Part shown: one piece after another, positions 28,309-38,026 of the stretch
Layout of the letters: every line of letters starts with the position of its first letter
Position numbering within the stretch: the stretch's first letter is position 1
From: Anaerolinea thermophila
GTDB taxonomy: Bacteria; Chloroflexota; Anaerolineae; Anaerolineales; Anaerolineaceae
Reading direction: 5' to 3'
Length of the DNA: 64,000 nucleotides
Assembly (NCBI RefSeq): GCF_020723905.1
Contig: NZ_DYHZ01000008.1
Coordinates: forward strand, 124,001 to 188,000
Notes under the pieces: generated by a model
Told to the model about the DNA's origin: nothing
The model's database searches: none
The model's input: only the letters and a program-made list of their open reading frames with translations
Translations under genes and position numbers: made by a program

Positions 28309-29900
28309 GCAGAAAAAGTCTCTGGATTTTTCTCGGGTGTGCTTTGATTTCTCTGCTGTGGAAAGGGTTCATTGTTTTTACCCAACGTGTGCCCTTTAAT
28401 GCCGATGAAGCCATTGTAGCCTTAATGGCAAAGCATATTCTGCAGGGCGAACGTCCGATTTTCTTTTACGGGCAAAGTTACATGGGCAGTCTGGACGCCT
28501 ATTTGATTGCCGCTGGCTTTGCCCTTTTGGGGCAACATATCTGGGTGATTCGCCTGGTTCAGGGATTGCTGTATCTGGGTTTCCTGTACACGCTTTACCT
28601 GTTGGGAAAAGATGCCTTTGACCATGAAAAAATTGGTCTGTGGGCAGTGGCACTGAGTGCCATACCCGTCGTCAATATGACTCTCTATACCACCATTACC
28701 CTGGGAGGATACGGGGAAGCCCTGTTGATTGGAAATCTGATTTTACTTTCAGCCCTTTGCCTGGAAAAATCCGACTCGGGAATACTGGTCTGGAGTCTGG
28801 GCTTTTGGATGGGGCTGGGGGTATGGTGTAATGCCATTACTCTGGTTTACAGCCTTCCCGCAGGGTTGTTTGTTCTCTATCAATGGTTAAAACGGCGCGA
28901 TTTGCTCTTCCTGGTGGAAAAAGGGGCTCTTACCCTCTTCGGGGGAGTGGTAGGGGCTTTACCTTTGTGGATTTATGCCAGCCAGCATGGTTTCTTCAGC
29001 CTGCTTTCAGATTTGGTGGGCTCTCCAACGGTATCAGAGCCATATCCGTGGATCGTTCGGGTGGGGTTTCATCTTTCCTGGCTCTTATTGATCGCCTTGC
29101 CAGCGGCATTGGGTTTCCGTCCACCCTGGTCGGTGGAGTGGCTGGTACCGGCATTTATCCCACTGGCGCTGGTGGCGTGGCTGGCAGTCTTTCTGTGGGT
29201 CTATCGCCAGTTGTCTCAACCTTCTGCTCATCGTCCTCGCTGGTGGTTGATTACTGGAGTAGGCTGGACCCTGATTTTTGCCTATCTGTTCACTCAGTTC
29301 AGCAAAGACCCCACGGGCAGGTATTTTCTGCCCATGAGTGTTCCTCTTGTACTGGGAGCGGCACATTTCTTTGAAAAGGCTCCCCTACCAAAATGGGCAA
29401 GGGTGACGGTGTTTGTCAGTTTACTGGTTTACTTTTTTGCCGGAAATCTTGCCTGTGCTCTGGAAAATCCTCCAGGGTTTACCTCTCAACTGGATGCCAG
29501 CACGAGGATCAATCGCAAGCATGATGCTGAACTGATTCGCTTCCTGACCGAGCAGGGAGAAACGCGCGGTTATACCCATTACTGGGTTGCCTATCCGCTG
29601 GCATTTGAAAGTGATGAAACGCTGATTTTTATTCCTTCATTGCCTTATCATCTCAACCTTTCCTATACACCCCGCGATAACCGTTATGAACCTTACAATT
29701 GTCTGGTGAATGAAAGCGATCGGGTGGCGTACATTACCACGCAACAGACCGAACGGCTCAATGAAATCATCCGTCAGCAGTTTACGGAAAGAGGGGTAAC
29801 CTGGAAGGAAAAGTTGATCGGGGATTATCTGGTGTTCTATAACCTGAGCGAGAAAATTGTACCGAATCAGTTGAACATACAGGAACTGGCAGAGCCATGA
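28305..29900 (+). CDS. GT-C type membrane glycosyltransferase-like protein
   Basis: 531 residues, about eleven membrane helices. First-loop motif FNADEAIVALMAKHILQGE (Asp-Glu in place of Asp-Asp), then FFYGQSYMGSLDAYLIA, a pattern seen in GT39/ArnT-like proteins. A C-terminal soluble part (about 395-531) contains the aromatic stretch YTHYWVAYPLAFESDE. It starts by ATGA overlap with the previous gene and ends the same way on the next. It probably moves a sugar from a lipid carrier on the outer face of the membrane; acceptor unknown. Confidence 0.78.
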   Translation: MSRKSLWIFLGCALISLLWKGFIVFTQRVPFNADEAIVALMAKHILQGERPIFFYGQSYMGSLDAYLIAAGFALLGQHIWVIRLVQGLLYLGFLYTLYLLGKDAFDHEKIGLWAVALSAIPVVNMTLYTTITLGGYGEALLIGNLILLSALCLEKSDSGILVWSLGFWMGLGVWCNAITLVYSLPAGLFVLYQWLKRRDLLFLVEKGALTLFGGVVGALPLWIYASQHGFFSLLSDLVGSPTVSEPYPWIVRVGFHLSWLLLIALPAALGFRPPWSVEWLVPAFIPLALVAWLAVFLWVYRQLSQPSAHRPRWWLITGVGWTLIFAYLFTQFSKDPTGRYFLPMSVPLVLGAAHFFEKAPLPKWARVTVFVSLLVYFFAGNLACALENPPGFTSQLDASTRINRKHDAELIRFLTEQGETRGYTHYWVAYPLAFESDETLIFIPSLPYHLNLSYTPRDNRYEPYNCLVNESDRVAYITTQQTERLNEIIRQQFTERGVTWKEKLIGDYLVFYNLSEKIVPNQLNIQELAEP

Positions 29901-31393
29901 ATCGATTTATCCGCTGGTTGTTTCCTTCTCTACAGATTTTAATTGGGTTGATGTTTTTCCTTGCCGTCCTGGCTTCAGGAGAAAGGATGATGAACGTTGA
30001 TGGGGATTTGGGACGGCATTTGACCATTGGAAAATTCATTTTGGACACCCGCTGGATTCCTACAAAGGATGTTTTTTCCCACACCATGGGCGGAGAGGAC
30101 CTTACTCCACATGAGTGGGTGGCGCAGGTTGTGTTTGCTTTAATGGAGCGCTGGTTGGGTCTGGCGGGTGTGGTATGGTTATGTGCTTTGATGATTGCTC
30201 TGACGGCTGTACTGATCTTTCAACTCTCCTGGGAGCGCAGTGGTGGCTGGTTGACCAGTATCTTTGTCACCCTCCTTACCATGGCGGCAAGCAGTTTACA
30301 CTGGCTTACCCGCCCGCATTTATTTACCTTTTTCTTCCTGGCTGTATGGCTCAAAGGATTGGAGGACCTCTTTCAGGGGAAACGGTATGGGCGGATTTTT
30401 CTCCCTTTGTTGATGCTGGTTTGGGCAAATACGCATGGCGCGTTTCTGGCAGGTTTTGTGGTGTGGGTAGTCTATGGTTTGGGACTGTTCTGGAACATCT
30501 GGGTGGAAAAAATGTCTGTTGACGCCCTTTCTGAGAAATTTCGCTCCTGGTTGTGGGTTGGCGGACTTTCTTTGATTGCCAGTTTGATCAATCCTGCCGG
30601 GCTTGATTTGTGGAAGACTTCGGTGGGGTATGTGCGCAATGCCTATCTGGTGGGACACACTGCCGAATATCTTTCTCCCGATTTTCACACCCCCAGCACC
30701 TTCCCCTTCCTCTTCATGGTGATCCTCTTCCTGGGGGTATGGGGTATCAGTCGTCAGAAACCTCGAATGGACGAAGTGCTTATAGTGGTTCTCTGGACAG
30801 CCATGGGGTTGTATAGCGCCCGAAATATCCCCTTATTTGCGGTTGTCTCGGCTCCAGTTCTGGCAAAGAGCATTGAAATGCTCTGGAAAGAACGGCAGGG
30901 GTATTTTGTCTGGCTGGATAAATTGCAACACTTTAATCTTCGTCTGCAAAGCGTGGATTCGAAGACAGGTGGCTGGGTCACCTTCCTGCTGGTCATTGTG
31001 TTGTCGGTCTGGGGAGCGCGCAGTGGATGGATTCCTGCCCGCTTTGCCCCCGAAGTCTTTCCGGTAAAGGCAATGGACTGGCTGGAAATCCACCCACAGG
31101 AAGGAAACGTGTTTAATTATTTTCCATGGGGAGGATATATTCTGTATCGCGCTTTTCCAGAGGTTCGGGTGTTTATTGATGGGCAAACGGATTTCTACGG
31201 AGAGGCGCTTACCCGCCAGTACGAACAGGTCATTACCCTGTCTGAAGGCTGGCAGGAAGTGCTTGCAGAATATAAGGTTCAATGGGTTCTCATGCCTGCT
31301 TCATCTGCACTGGTACGAACTCTTGAGAGCGATTCCATGTGGCAGGCTCTTTACCGCGATGATGTTGCTGTGATTTTACGGCGCGTGCCTTAA
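29897..31393 (+). CDS. Multi-pass membrane protein, GT-C-like
   Basis: 498 residues with about ten helices. The N-terminal loop reads NVDGDLGRHLTIGKFILDT and contains PHEWVAQVVF. The C-terminal soluble domain has NVFNYFPWGGYILYRAFPEVRVFIDGQTDFYG, a block common to uncharacterised bacterial membrane proteins next to glycosyltransferases. The acidic loop places it near the GT-C superfamily, less clearly than its neighbours. Third gene of the operon; its stop interlocks with the converging amidase gene (four bases, TTAA). Confidence 0.7.
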   Translation: MNRFIRWLFPSLQILIGLMFFLAVLASGERMMNVDGDLGRHLTIGKFILDTRWIPTKDVFSHTMGGEDLTPHEWVAQVVFALMERWLGLAGVVWLCALMIALTAVLIFQLSWERSGGWLTSIFVTLLTMAASSLHWLTRPHLFTFFFLAVWLKGLEDLFQGKRYGRIFLPLLMLVWANTHGAFLAGFVVWVVYGLGLFWNIWVEKMSVDALSEKFRSWLWVGGLSLIASLINPAGLDLWKTSVGYVRNAYLVGHTAEYLSPDFHTPSTFPFLFMVILFLGVWGISRQKPRMDEVLIVVLWTAMGLYSARNIPLFAVVSAPVLAKSIEMLWKERQGYFVWLDKLQHFNLRLQSVDSKTGGWVTFLLVIVLSVWGARSGWIPARFAPEVFPVKAMDWLEIHPQEGNVFNYFPWGGYILYRAFPEVRVFIDGQTDFYGEALTRQYEQVITLSEGWQEVLAEYKVQWVLMPASSALVRTLESDSMWQALYRDDVAVILRRVP

Positions 31394-32178
31394 TCGCTCA
31401 GGCGATATACATCAGGACGGCGGTCTTGATAGATGGGCAGGAAACTGCGCGCTCGTTCCAGCTGGCTGAGGTCAACTTGTGCGGTGATCAACTCCTCATT
31501 TGTTTGACTGCCTTCTGCCAGGGTTTCTCCCCATGGAGAAAGCACTGCGCTGGTGCCGCCAAACACATCCTTATAAGCCGGGCCCACACAGTTTACTGCG
31601 AACATGAAACACAGGTTTTCAATTGCCCGGGCACGTAACAGGGTTTGCCAGTGATGAACCCGTTTTAGAGGCCATTCGGCGCTCAGCAGGAACAGGGTAG
31701 CGCCATCAAGGGCATACCGGCGGAACAATTCTGGAAACCGTAAATCGTAGCAAATAGCCAGTCCTGCTTTTCCCAGTTCAGTGGAAACCATCTGAAGATG
31801 GTCCCCGGGGCTGAGCCAGCGGTCCTCTTCCATAAGACGAAACAGATGGATTTTCCGATAAGAAAAAATCCCTTCGGTGGGAGAAACCCAGTAGAAAGTG
31901 TTGTAAATTCCCTCTCCTGTATTTTCCAGAAGGGAACCGCCAATGGCAATGCCGTGTTGAGTTGCCATTTGAGAGAGCGTTTGCAGGATGTGGGGGGTCT
32001 CAAGAGCATGTTTTTCTGCCTGTTCCAGATCATATCCGCTGGACCACAATTCGGGCAGAAGCACAACCGAACTTTTCCGCTTCGCCGCATCTTCAATCAT
32101 GGCAAAAGCGGTTGCGACATTTCTCTCCAGGTTGCCGGGTTCAATGTTCATTTGGGCAAGGGAAATGACAGGATTCAT
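31390..32178 (-). CDS. Carbon-nitrogen hydrolase (nitrilase superfamily, omega-amidase-like)
   Basis: 262 residues. The nitrilase triad is intact: Glu43 in LLPELWSSGYD, Lys109 in YRKIHLF, Cys143 in AICYDLRFPELFRR. The CYDLRFPE form and LRARAIENLCFMFAVN stretch are those of the omega-amidase/YafV branch, which hydrolyses alpha-ketoglutaramate-type amides. GAGGA precedes the ATG. It is the only non-membrane gene within the glycosyltransferase block, on the opposite strand, and is likely unrelated to it. Confidence 0.9.
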   Translation of the reverse strand: MNPVISLAQMNIEPGNLERNVATAFAMIEDAAKRKSSVVLLPELWSSGYDLEQAEKHALETPHILQTLSQMATQHGIAIGGSLLENTGEGIYNTFYWVSPTEGIFSYRKIHLFRLMEEDRWLSPGDHLQMVSTELGKAGLAICYDLRFPELFRRYALDGATLFLLSAEWPLKRVHHWQTLLRARAIENLCFMFAVNCVGPAYKDVFGGTSAVLSPWGETLAEGSQTNEELITAQVDLSQLERARSFLPIYQDRRPDVYRLSD

Positions 32179-32265
32179 AAAGTCCTCAGTGCAGTACCGG
32201 TATAATTATCAAAAAGATTGTACTATATGTGAGGAATGAATTCTATTTTTTGAGGGAGAAAGACG

Positions 32266-33507
32266 TTGAATCGTTCACAGAATCAAATCCTTCTTTTGGC
32301 TGCGGTGCTCCTGTTTCTGGGTATTTTACTTGCCGGGGTGACCTGGTCAAATTACCAGTATACGCTGAAGAACCCGGGGGGAAATGATTTTCTGGTTCAC
32401 TGGGTGGGAACCCGGGTGCTTTTCTTTGAAGGTATCAGCCCTTATAGCGATGAAGCCGCTTTGCGAATTCAAACCCTTGCTTATGGAAGACCAGCCCGTC
32501 CCGGAGAACATGAACTGCGGGTGGCGTATCCGCTTTATTCAGTCGTGTTTTTCCTGCCTTTTGCCCTGATTTCCGATTTCCATCTCGCTCGTGCTGTGTG
32601 GATGACGGTGCTGGAAGCCGCACTGGTGGGCATTACCCTGCTGAGTCTGCGCCTGTGTCGTTGGAAGCCTTCGCCGCTCATGCTGGCAGGATTGTTAGTC
32701 TTCTCACTACTCTGGTATCACGGATTGCGTCCACTCATCAATGGCAATGCTGTGATCCTGGTTGCTCTGTTCATCACCGGCGGGTTGCTGGCATTGCGCG
32801 ACGGCGCCGATGAACTGGCAGGGGTGTTGTTTGCTTTTGCCACCATCAAACCGCAGGTGGTGGTGCTGATTGTGGCATTTCTCCTCATTTGGGGAGTTGT
32901 TCAGGGACGCTGGCGCTTTGTGGGCTGGCTGGTAGGTACAGTCATTTTGCTTTCTCTGGCTGCTGGTTTGATATTTCCCGACTGGATCATTCAGAACTTA
33001 CGGGAAGTTCTGCGGTATCCTGCCTATAATCCTCCCGGCACACCAGGGGCGGCATTTGCGCAGTGGTGGCCCTCTTTTGGGGTACGGCTGGGCTGGGCGC
33101 TTACCTTTCTGATGACGCTAATGTTAATTGTCGAGTGGCGTGCAGGTTTGCAGGCAGAATTTCGGGGATTTTTGTGGACGGCATTGCTTACCCTGAATAT
33201 CTCCCAGTGGATTGGCATCCAGACCGATCCGGGAAATTTTGTTGTTCTATTCCCCGGAATCATTCTTGCCTTTGCTCTCATGCACGAGCGCTGGCACAGG
33301 GGTGCGGCAGTTGCATCCGGCATCACCTTGCTTCTCCTCTTTGTGGGGATTTGGGCAATTTTCCTTTCTACAGTGGAATACGGTGATCAGCCCATCCAGA
33401 GCCCGGTGATGTTCTTCCCCCTGCCATTTACTTTATTTCTTTTATTGTATTGGGTACGCTGGTGGGCGTTTCATCCTTTAGGGTCCTGGATGGAATGGAA
33501 GCGATGA
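32266..33507 (+). CDS. GT87/DUF2029-type membrane mannosyltransferase-like protein
   Basis: 413 residues starting at a TTG (32266) with GGGAG upstream; no in-frame ATG fits the N-terminal helix. About ten helices. First loop: NDFLVHWVGTRVLFFEGISPYSDEAA with conserved Asp; then ELRVAYPLYSVVFFLPFAL and a mid-protein ATIKPQVV motif typical of the GT87 (PimE/AceI-like) group, polyprenyl-phosphate-mannose-dependent enzymes. Sugar specificity here is inferred only. It is followed by three more GT-C genes in overlapping frames. Confidence 0.8.
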   Translation: MNRSQNQILLLAAVLLFLGILLAGVTWSNYQYTLKNPGGNDFLVHWVGTRVLFFEGISPYSDEAALRIQTLAYGRPARPGEHELRVAYPLYSVVFFLPFALISDFHLARAVWMTVLEAALVGITLLSLRLCRWKPSPLMLAGLLVFSLLWYHGLRPLINGNAVILVALFITGGLLALRDGADELAGVLFAFATIKPQVVVLIVAFLLIWGVVQGRWRFVGWLVGTVILLSLAAGLIFPDWIIQNLREVLRYPAYNPPGTPGAAFAQWWPSFGVRLGWALTFLMTLMLIVEWRAGLQAEFRGFLWTALLTLNISQWIGIQTDPGNFVVLFPGIILAFALMHERWHRGAAVASGITLLLLFVGIWAIFLSTVEYGDQPIQSPVMFFPLPFTLFLLLYWVRWWAFHPLGSWMEWKR

Positions 33508-35006
33508 AATCTCTCTGGGAGCGGCTGGAGAATACCTCGGCAGGGCATGCGGCTGTGTTGCTCTTTGCCTTTGTCGTGCGTTTGCTGGGAATCCATTCCC
33601 GTCCGTTTCACTATGACGATGTGTTCAGCATTTTCCTCGCTCAGCGTTCCCTGCCTGAGATTGTGCGTGGCACCGCTGCTGACACCATGCCCCCCCTGTA
33701 CTATTTCTTGCTGCATTTCTGGATCCAGTTTTCCGAATCGGACTGGTTCATCCGATTGCTCACTGTGATACTTTCTCTGCTGGCAATCTGGCTGTTGATG
33801 AACTGGGTACAGGAAATGAACGACCGACGCACGGCTCTTGTGGCAGGATTTCTGGCGGCAATTTCTCCTTTTCACTTTTACCATGCGCAGGATGTGCGCA
33901 ATTATGCCCTTTTACTTTGCGCTCAAACTGCTTTTCTGTGGTTTTTTGTCCGTTTGTGGAAAGTCCAGGATCAGCCGTTCTCTCATCAGATTGGGAACTG
34001 GACGGGGTTAGTTTTGAGCGGAACCACTGCCATGTACACCCATAATGTGGCAATCCTGGGACTGGCACCCGTTCCTCTGTACCTGTTTTTTCGGCGGAAA
34101 TGGCGTTTCCTTCTTCAGATCACTGCGGCTTTTTTGATCATTGCCCTGCTCTCTGTTCCATGGCTTGCCGTATTACCTGCCCAACTGGCAAAAATTCGGT
34201 ATGACTGGTGGTTGTGGCGTCCGGGTGTGGTGGATTGGCTTCAGATCCCCCTTGTCTGGGTCACAGGGTTACCTTTGACAGGTATCTGGTTGTGGATTGG
34301 CGCATTGATTGCCCTGGAGACCTTTGTTCTGGTTTGGGTAGAAGTCTTACGGCGCTATGTCATACATGAATGGATGGCTCTTCTCTGGGTGGTCATGCTG
34401 GGAGTTCCAGTTCTCTTCTTTATTGGTTCCTATCTGTTTAAACCCATCTTCGTTCCTCGTGGTTTTATCATTTCCTCATTTGCTTTTTTGGCTATGGCAT
34501 CTTCTGTAATAGTGCAACGTTGGAAGCAAGGGGCAGGAAAACTTATCCTTTCCGGTTTTGTGTTGGGTGCCCTGATTGGCATTCCCATTCAGGTGGGGTT
34601 CCTTGATTTCCCGCGTGCACCCTTTCAGCAGGTTGCTCGAGACCTGGAAACCCGGTTAACCCCCGGTGAAGTGGTCGTTCACGATAATAAGTTAAGTTAC
34701 TTTCCCGTAAAATTCTACAACCCGCGCCTGCCTCAGGTCTTTCTGGCGGATATTCCCGGCAGTGGCAATGATACCTTCGCACGGGGTTCGCAGGAAGCCA
34801 TGCAAATTTTCCCTCAACCGGATATCCAGCATGCCGTTCAGGGATTCAGACGGGTGTATTTTGTTGTATTTCAACAGGCCATACAGGATTATCAGCGTTT
34901 AGGGTATGGAGAACACCCTGCGCTGATCTGGTTGCGCAGTCATGCCGTTGAAGAAGATCGCATGAACTACCGGGATTTGTGGATTTATGTCTTCCGCTTC
35001 CCATAA
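33504..35006 (+). CDS. GT39-like membrane glycosyltransferase
   Basis: 500 residues from the ATG that overlaps the previous stop by four bases (ATGA); an upstream ATG at 33450 lies deep in the GT87 gene. About ten helices. First loop FHYDDVFSIFLAQRS, then ADTMPPLYYFLLHFW and AISPFHFYHAQDVRNYALLL, all hallmarks of the PMT/ArnT-like GT39 family. The C-terminal soluble part includes a VVVHDNKLSYFPVKFYNPRLP strand. Probably transfers a lipid-linked sugar on the outer membrane face. The last 20 bases overlap the next gene. Confidence 0.85.
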   Translation: MKSLWERLENTSAGHAAVLLFAFVVRLLGIHSRPFHYDDVFSIFLAQRSLPEIVRGTAADTMPPLYYFLLHFWIQFSESDWFIRLLTVILSLLAIWLLMNWVQEMNDRRTALVAGFLAAISPFHFYHAQDVRNYALLLCAQTAFLWFFVRLWKVQDQPFSHQIGNWTGLVLSGTTAMYTHNVAILGLAPVPLYLFFRRKWRFLLQITAAFLIIALLSVPWLAVLPAQLAKIRYDWWLWRPGVVDWLQIPLVWVTGLPLTGIWLWIGALIALETFVLVWVEVLRRYVIHEWMALLWVVMLGVPVLFFIGSYLFKPIFVPRGFIISSFAFLAMASSVIVQRWKQGAGKLILSGFVLGALIGIPIQVGFLDFPRAPFQQVARDLETRLTPGEVVVHDNKLSYFPVKFYNPRLPQVFLADIPGSGNDTFARGSQEAMQIFPQPDIQHAVQGFRRVYFVVFQQAIQDYQRLGYGEHPALIWLRSHAVEEDRMNYRDLWIYVFRFP

Positions 35007-36576
35007 GCCTTTTTTCAGTGCTTTTGTGCTTTTTGTTCTCGCTTTGCTGCTTGTGTCGGGAGCAGGGTGGTTGGAAAGCGTTCCCGGCTACATGGATGCG
35101 GAGTATTACGCTGTCATGGGGCGTGAACTTGCCAGCGGCAAGGGGTGGGTGCAACCATTTTTGTGGAATTACCTGGATGATCCGGTAAGGATTCCTCAAC
35201 CTGCGTTTACCTACTGGATGCCGCTGGTTTCATTTCTTTCCGTTCCGGGGTGGGCTTTGACCGGTAATTTTCGCGGGGTCCAGGCAATATTTTGCCTCCT
35301 TGCAGCATTCATTCCTCCATTCGTTTTTAGAATGGCACTCCGTTTTCATGGGGATCCACGCAAGGCTTGGATCAGTGCTTTGTTTGCCCTCTTTCCAGTT
35401 TTTTATCTTCCTTACTTACCCTCAACAGATGCTTTTCCTGTGGTGATTTTGCTGGGTGGAGTGGCAATTTTGCTGGCAATGTCACAGGGCTGGTTTACCG
35501 GTCTGGCATTTGGGGTGGTAGCCGGCTTTCTCCATCTGGCTCGCGCGGATGGTCTTTTATGGCTTTTCGGAGGGCTCATCTGGTGGAATGGACGTATCTG
35601 GTTAGACCGCTCATCCGCTCGCCAGGCTCTGTTGTCCATGTTGAAATGGACGGTTCTGATTCTGTCCGGCTATCTTGTGGTGATGTCGGGGTGGTACCTG
35701 AGAAATGTGTTTGAGTTTGGACGTGTCTTCCCTCCAGGGAATGGCTTGACCCTGTGGATGACTCGCTACGAAGACCTGTATCTTTACCCTGCCAGCCAGT
35801 TGTCCTTTCAACGCTGGCTTCAGGCGGGTTGGCATACCCATCTGGAGGGGCGCTGGCAGGCTTTACTGGCGAACCTGCAAACCAGTGTGGCGGTGCAAGG
35901 AATGATTGCCCTCTTTCCATTCATCCTTGTTGGGCTCTGGTTATTTAGAAAACACCAGGGAGTACGCTTTGCTGCAGGCATGTGGGCGGTCTTTTTCGGG
36001 GTATTTACCCTGATCTTCCCTTACGCGGGCATCAATGGCTCGTTTTTCCATGCCGGGGCTGGAGTTCAGAGTCTCTTCTGGGTTATGGCACCGGTGGGGA
36101 TTGAGTGGATGGTGCTGAAAATCTCTCAGTGGCGTAAATGGGAGCGCGGTCATCAGGTGTTGAGGTTCCTGTATGGGTTGCTGGTGGGGACTTCTTTCCT
36201 GCTATCTCTGGGAATGTATACCAGTATGGTAATTGGCACGGATACAGGGAAGGAAATTCGCTGGAAGCAGTCTTATGAGCAGGCCCTTCGTGTGGAACTC
36301 TATCTGCAGCAGGGAGGGGCTCAACCGGAAGATGTGGTGATGGTGAATAATCCCCCCGGCTATACATTTGCCACGGGCAGAGCAGCCGTGGTCATTCCTT
36401 ATGGAACGGAACAGAATGTCCTTTCTGCGGGGCGACGTTATCGAGCGCGCTTTTTATTGCTGGATGAAAATAATGCGGGGTATTTATCGGAGTGGTATTC
36501 GAATCCTGCCAGCACTTCGGATTTGATGTATCGAGGCGCAGTGGAAGGGGTGCGTATCTATGAATTTATTCCTTAG
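34987..36576 (+). CDS. GT-C type membrane glycosyltransferase-like protein
   Basis: 529 residues, start 20 bases inside the previous gene. About eleven helices. The N-terminal loop has YMDAEYYAVMGRELASGKG with the acidic loop residues, then PAFTYWMPLVSFL. The tail has VMVNNPPGYTFATGRAAVVIPYG, a pattern of the large uncharacterised GT39-related set. No catalytic assignment beyond superfamily. It overlaps the next gene by 17 bases. Confidence 0.75.
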   Translation: MSSASHKPFFSAFVLFVLALLLVSGAGWLESVPGYMDAEYYAVMGRELASGKGWVQPFLWNYLDDPVRIPQPAFTYWMPLVSFLSVPGWALTGNFRGVQAIFCLLAAFIPPFVFRMALRFHGDPRKAWISALFALFPVFYLPYLPSTDAFPVVILLGGVAILLAMSQGWFTGLAFGVVAGFLHLARADGLLWLFGGLIWWNGRIWLDRSSARQALLSMLKWTVLILSGYLVVMSGWYLRNVFEFGRVFPPGNGLTLWMTRYEDLYLYPASQLSFQRWLQAGWHTHLEGRWQALLANLQTSVAVQGMIALFPFILVGLWLFRKHQGVRFAAGMWAVFFGVFTLIFPYAGINGSFFHAGAGVQSLFWVMAPVGIEWMVLKISQWRKWERGHQVLRFLYGLLVGTSFLLSLGMYTSMVIGTDTGKEIRWKQSYEQALRVELYLQQGGAQPEDVVMVNNPPGYTFATGRAAVVIPYGTEQNVLSAGRRYRARFLLLDENNAGYLSEWYSNPASTSDLMYRGAVEGVRIYEFIP

Positions 36577-38026
36577 GCGCGGGCACTGGACACACACTGT
36601 GGCAATTTTACTTGCCGGAGCGGGAGTGTTTCTCTATCTGTGGATGAGTCATCAAACATATCGTATTGGCTTTCCACTGGATGATGCCTGGATTCATCAG
36701 ACCTATGCCCGCAATCTGGCAAAAGGGGGCGAGTGGGCTTTCATTCCAGGACAGCCTTCAGCGGGGTCAACGGCGCCGTTGTGGTCTTTCCTGCTGGCTG
36801 TGGGATACTGGACGTCGCCTTCCATCCCCTATGGGTGGACCTTCTTTCTGGGTGGCATGTCTTTACTTGGGCTGATGATTGTGGCGCAAAACTGGTTTCA
36901 ACGGGAAACGGGCATCGATCTGGCTTTAGGTGCCTTATTGATCGGTATGGAGTGGCATTTGCTTTGGGCTGCGCTTTCGGGGATGGAAACCGCTCTCATG
37001 GCTGTGCTGGTGCTGACAGTATTGTGGTTGATGGGGGCATTCCAACCCTGGTGGGGAGTGATGGGGATTCTCATTGGCGTGGGAATCTGGATTCGCCCGG
37101 ATGCCATCACGTTGACTGCTCCCGTTCTTCTCATGTGGCTGTGGAAGTTTTCCAGGCGAGAAGTCCAGTGGATACAGGCTGGAAAATTCCTGGCGGGTTT
37201 TCTGATTCTGTTTGTTCCTTACATCGCCTTCAACTGGTTGATTTCAGGAAGCGTTTTTCCCAACACTTTCTATGCCAAACAGGCAGAGTATGCGTTGCTG
37301 TACGAAATTTCTGTATGGGTTCGCTTCTTGCGTTCTTTTGGAGTAATGCTGGTAGGGGCAGGCGGACTTCTTCTGCCGGGTTTCGTTTGGGGGATTTTCC
37401 TTGCCTTTCGAGAGAAACGGATTGCCTATCTGTTGACTTCAGCATGGGTAATTGGATATGTGGCACTCTACGCTCTGCGTCTTCCTGTCACATACCAGCA
37501 TGGACGTTACCTCATGCCTGCAATGCCGGTCTACTTTGTTCTTGCTTTGATGGGAACCGTTCAACTGGTAAGAGGGTTGAGTCTGCGACGCTGGGGTTGG
37601 ATCATCAGCCGGGTGTGGATAGGAAGTATTGCAGGGGTCACTCTGGGGTTTGTTTTTCTGGGGGCACAGGCTTATGCGACCGATGTAGCCATTATTGAAA
37701 CCGAAATGGTAGAAACCGCGCAATGGGTACAGCAGAATACTCCATCCGATGCCCTGATTGCAGTCCACGATATTGGCGCGATAGGCTATTTTTCTCAACG
37801 CAAACTGGTGGATCTGGCAGGACTGGTCTCACCAGAGGTAATTCCTTTCATTCGCGATGAAACGCGCCTTCGAGAATTTTTGGATGGACAACAGGTAGAT
37901 TATCTGGTCACCTTCCCGGGCTGGTATGAACATCTGACTGATGGAAAACCGGTTGTGTATCAGAGCCGGGGAAAGTTTGCTCCGCAGGCGGGCGGGGAGA
38001 ATATGACCGTTTACCGCTGGCGTTAG
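36560..38026 (+). CDS. GT-C type membrane glycosyltransferase-like protein (paralogue of 26779-28308)
   Basis: 488 residues, about eleven helices. First loop FPLDDAWIHQTYARNLAKGGEWAF mirrors the first gene of the cluster (DDSYITYRYARNL). The soluble tail AVHDIGAIGYFSQRKLVDLAGLVSPE corresponds to its AAGDVGVLGYETNLRILDTVGL. The two are therefore paralogues at opposite ends of the block. It starts 17 bases within the preceding gene and its stop interlocks with the converging gene (TTAG). Confidence 0.8.
   Translation: MNLFLRRGHWTHTVAILLAGAGVFLYLWMSHQTYRIGFPLDDAWIHQTYARNLAKGGEWAFIPGQPSAGSTAPLWSFLLAVGYWTSPSIPYGWTFFLGGMSLLGLMIVAQNWFQRETGIDLALGALLIGMEWHLLWAALSGMETALMAVLVLTVLWLMGAFQPWWGVMGILIGVGIWIRPDAITLTAPVLLMWLWKFSRREVQWIQAGKFLAGFLILFVPYIAFNWLISGSVFPNTFYAKQAEYALLYEISVWVRFLRSFGVMLVGAGGLLLPGFVWGIFLAFREKRIAYLLTSAWVIGYVALYALRLPVTYQHGRYLMPAMPVYFVLALMGTVQLVRGLSLRRWGWIISRVWIGSIAGVTLGFVFLGAQAYATDVAIIETEMVETAQWVQQNTPSDALIAVHDIGAIGYFSQRKLVDLAGLVSPEVIPFIRDETRLREFLDGQQVDYLVTFPGWYEHLTDGKPVVYQSRGKFAPQAGGENMTVYRWR

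Noticed and set aside
36733-37698. 321-codon plus frame inside the glycosyltransferase at 36560
   Set aside because: Shifted reading of a conserved membrane protein gene; Cys/Ser/Gly-rich, no domain, and the true frame is intact.
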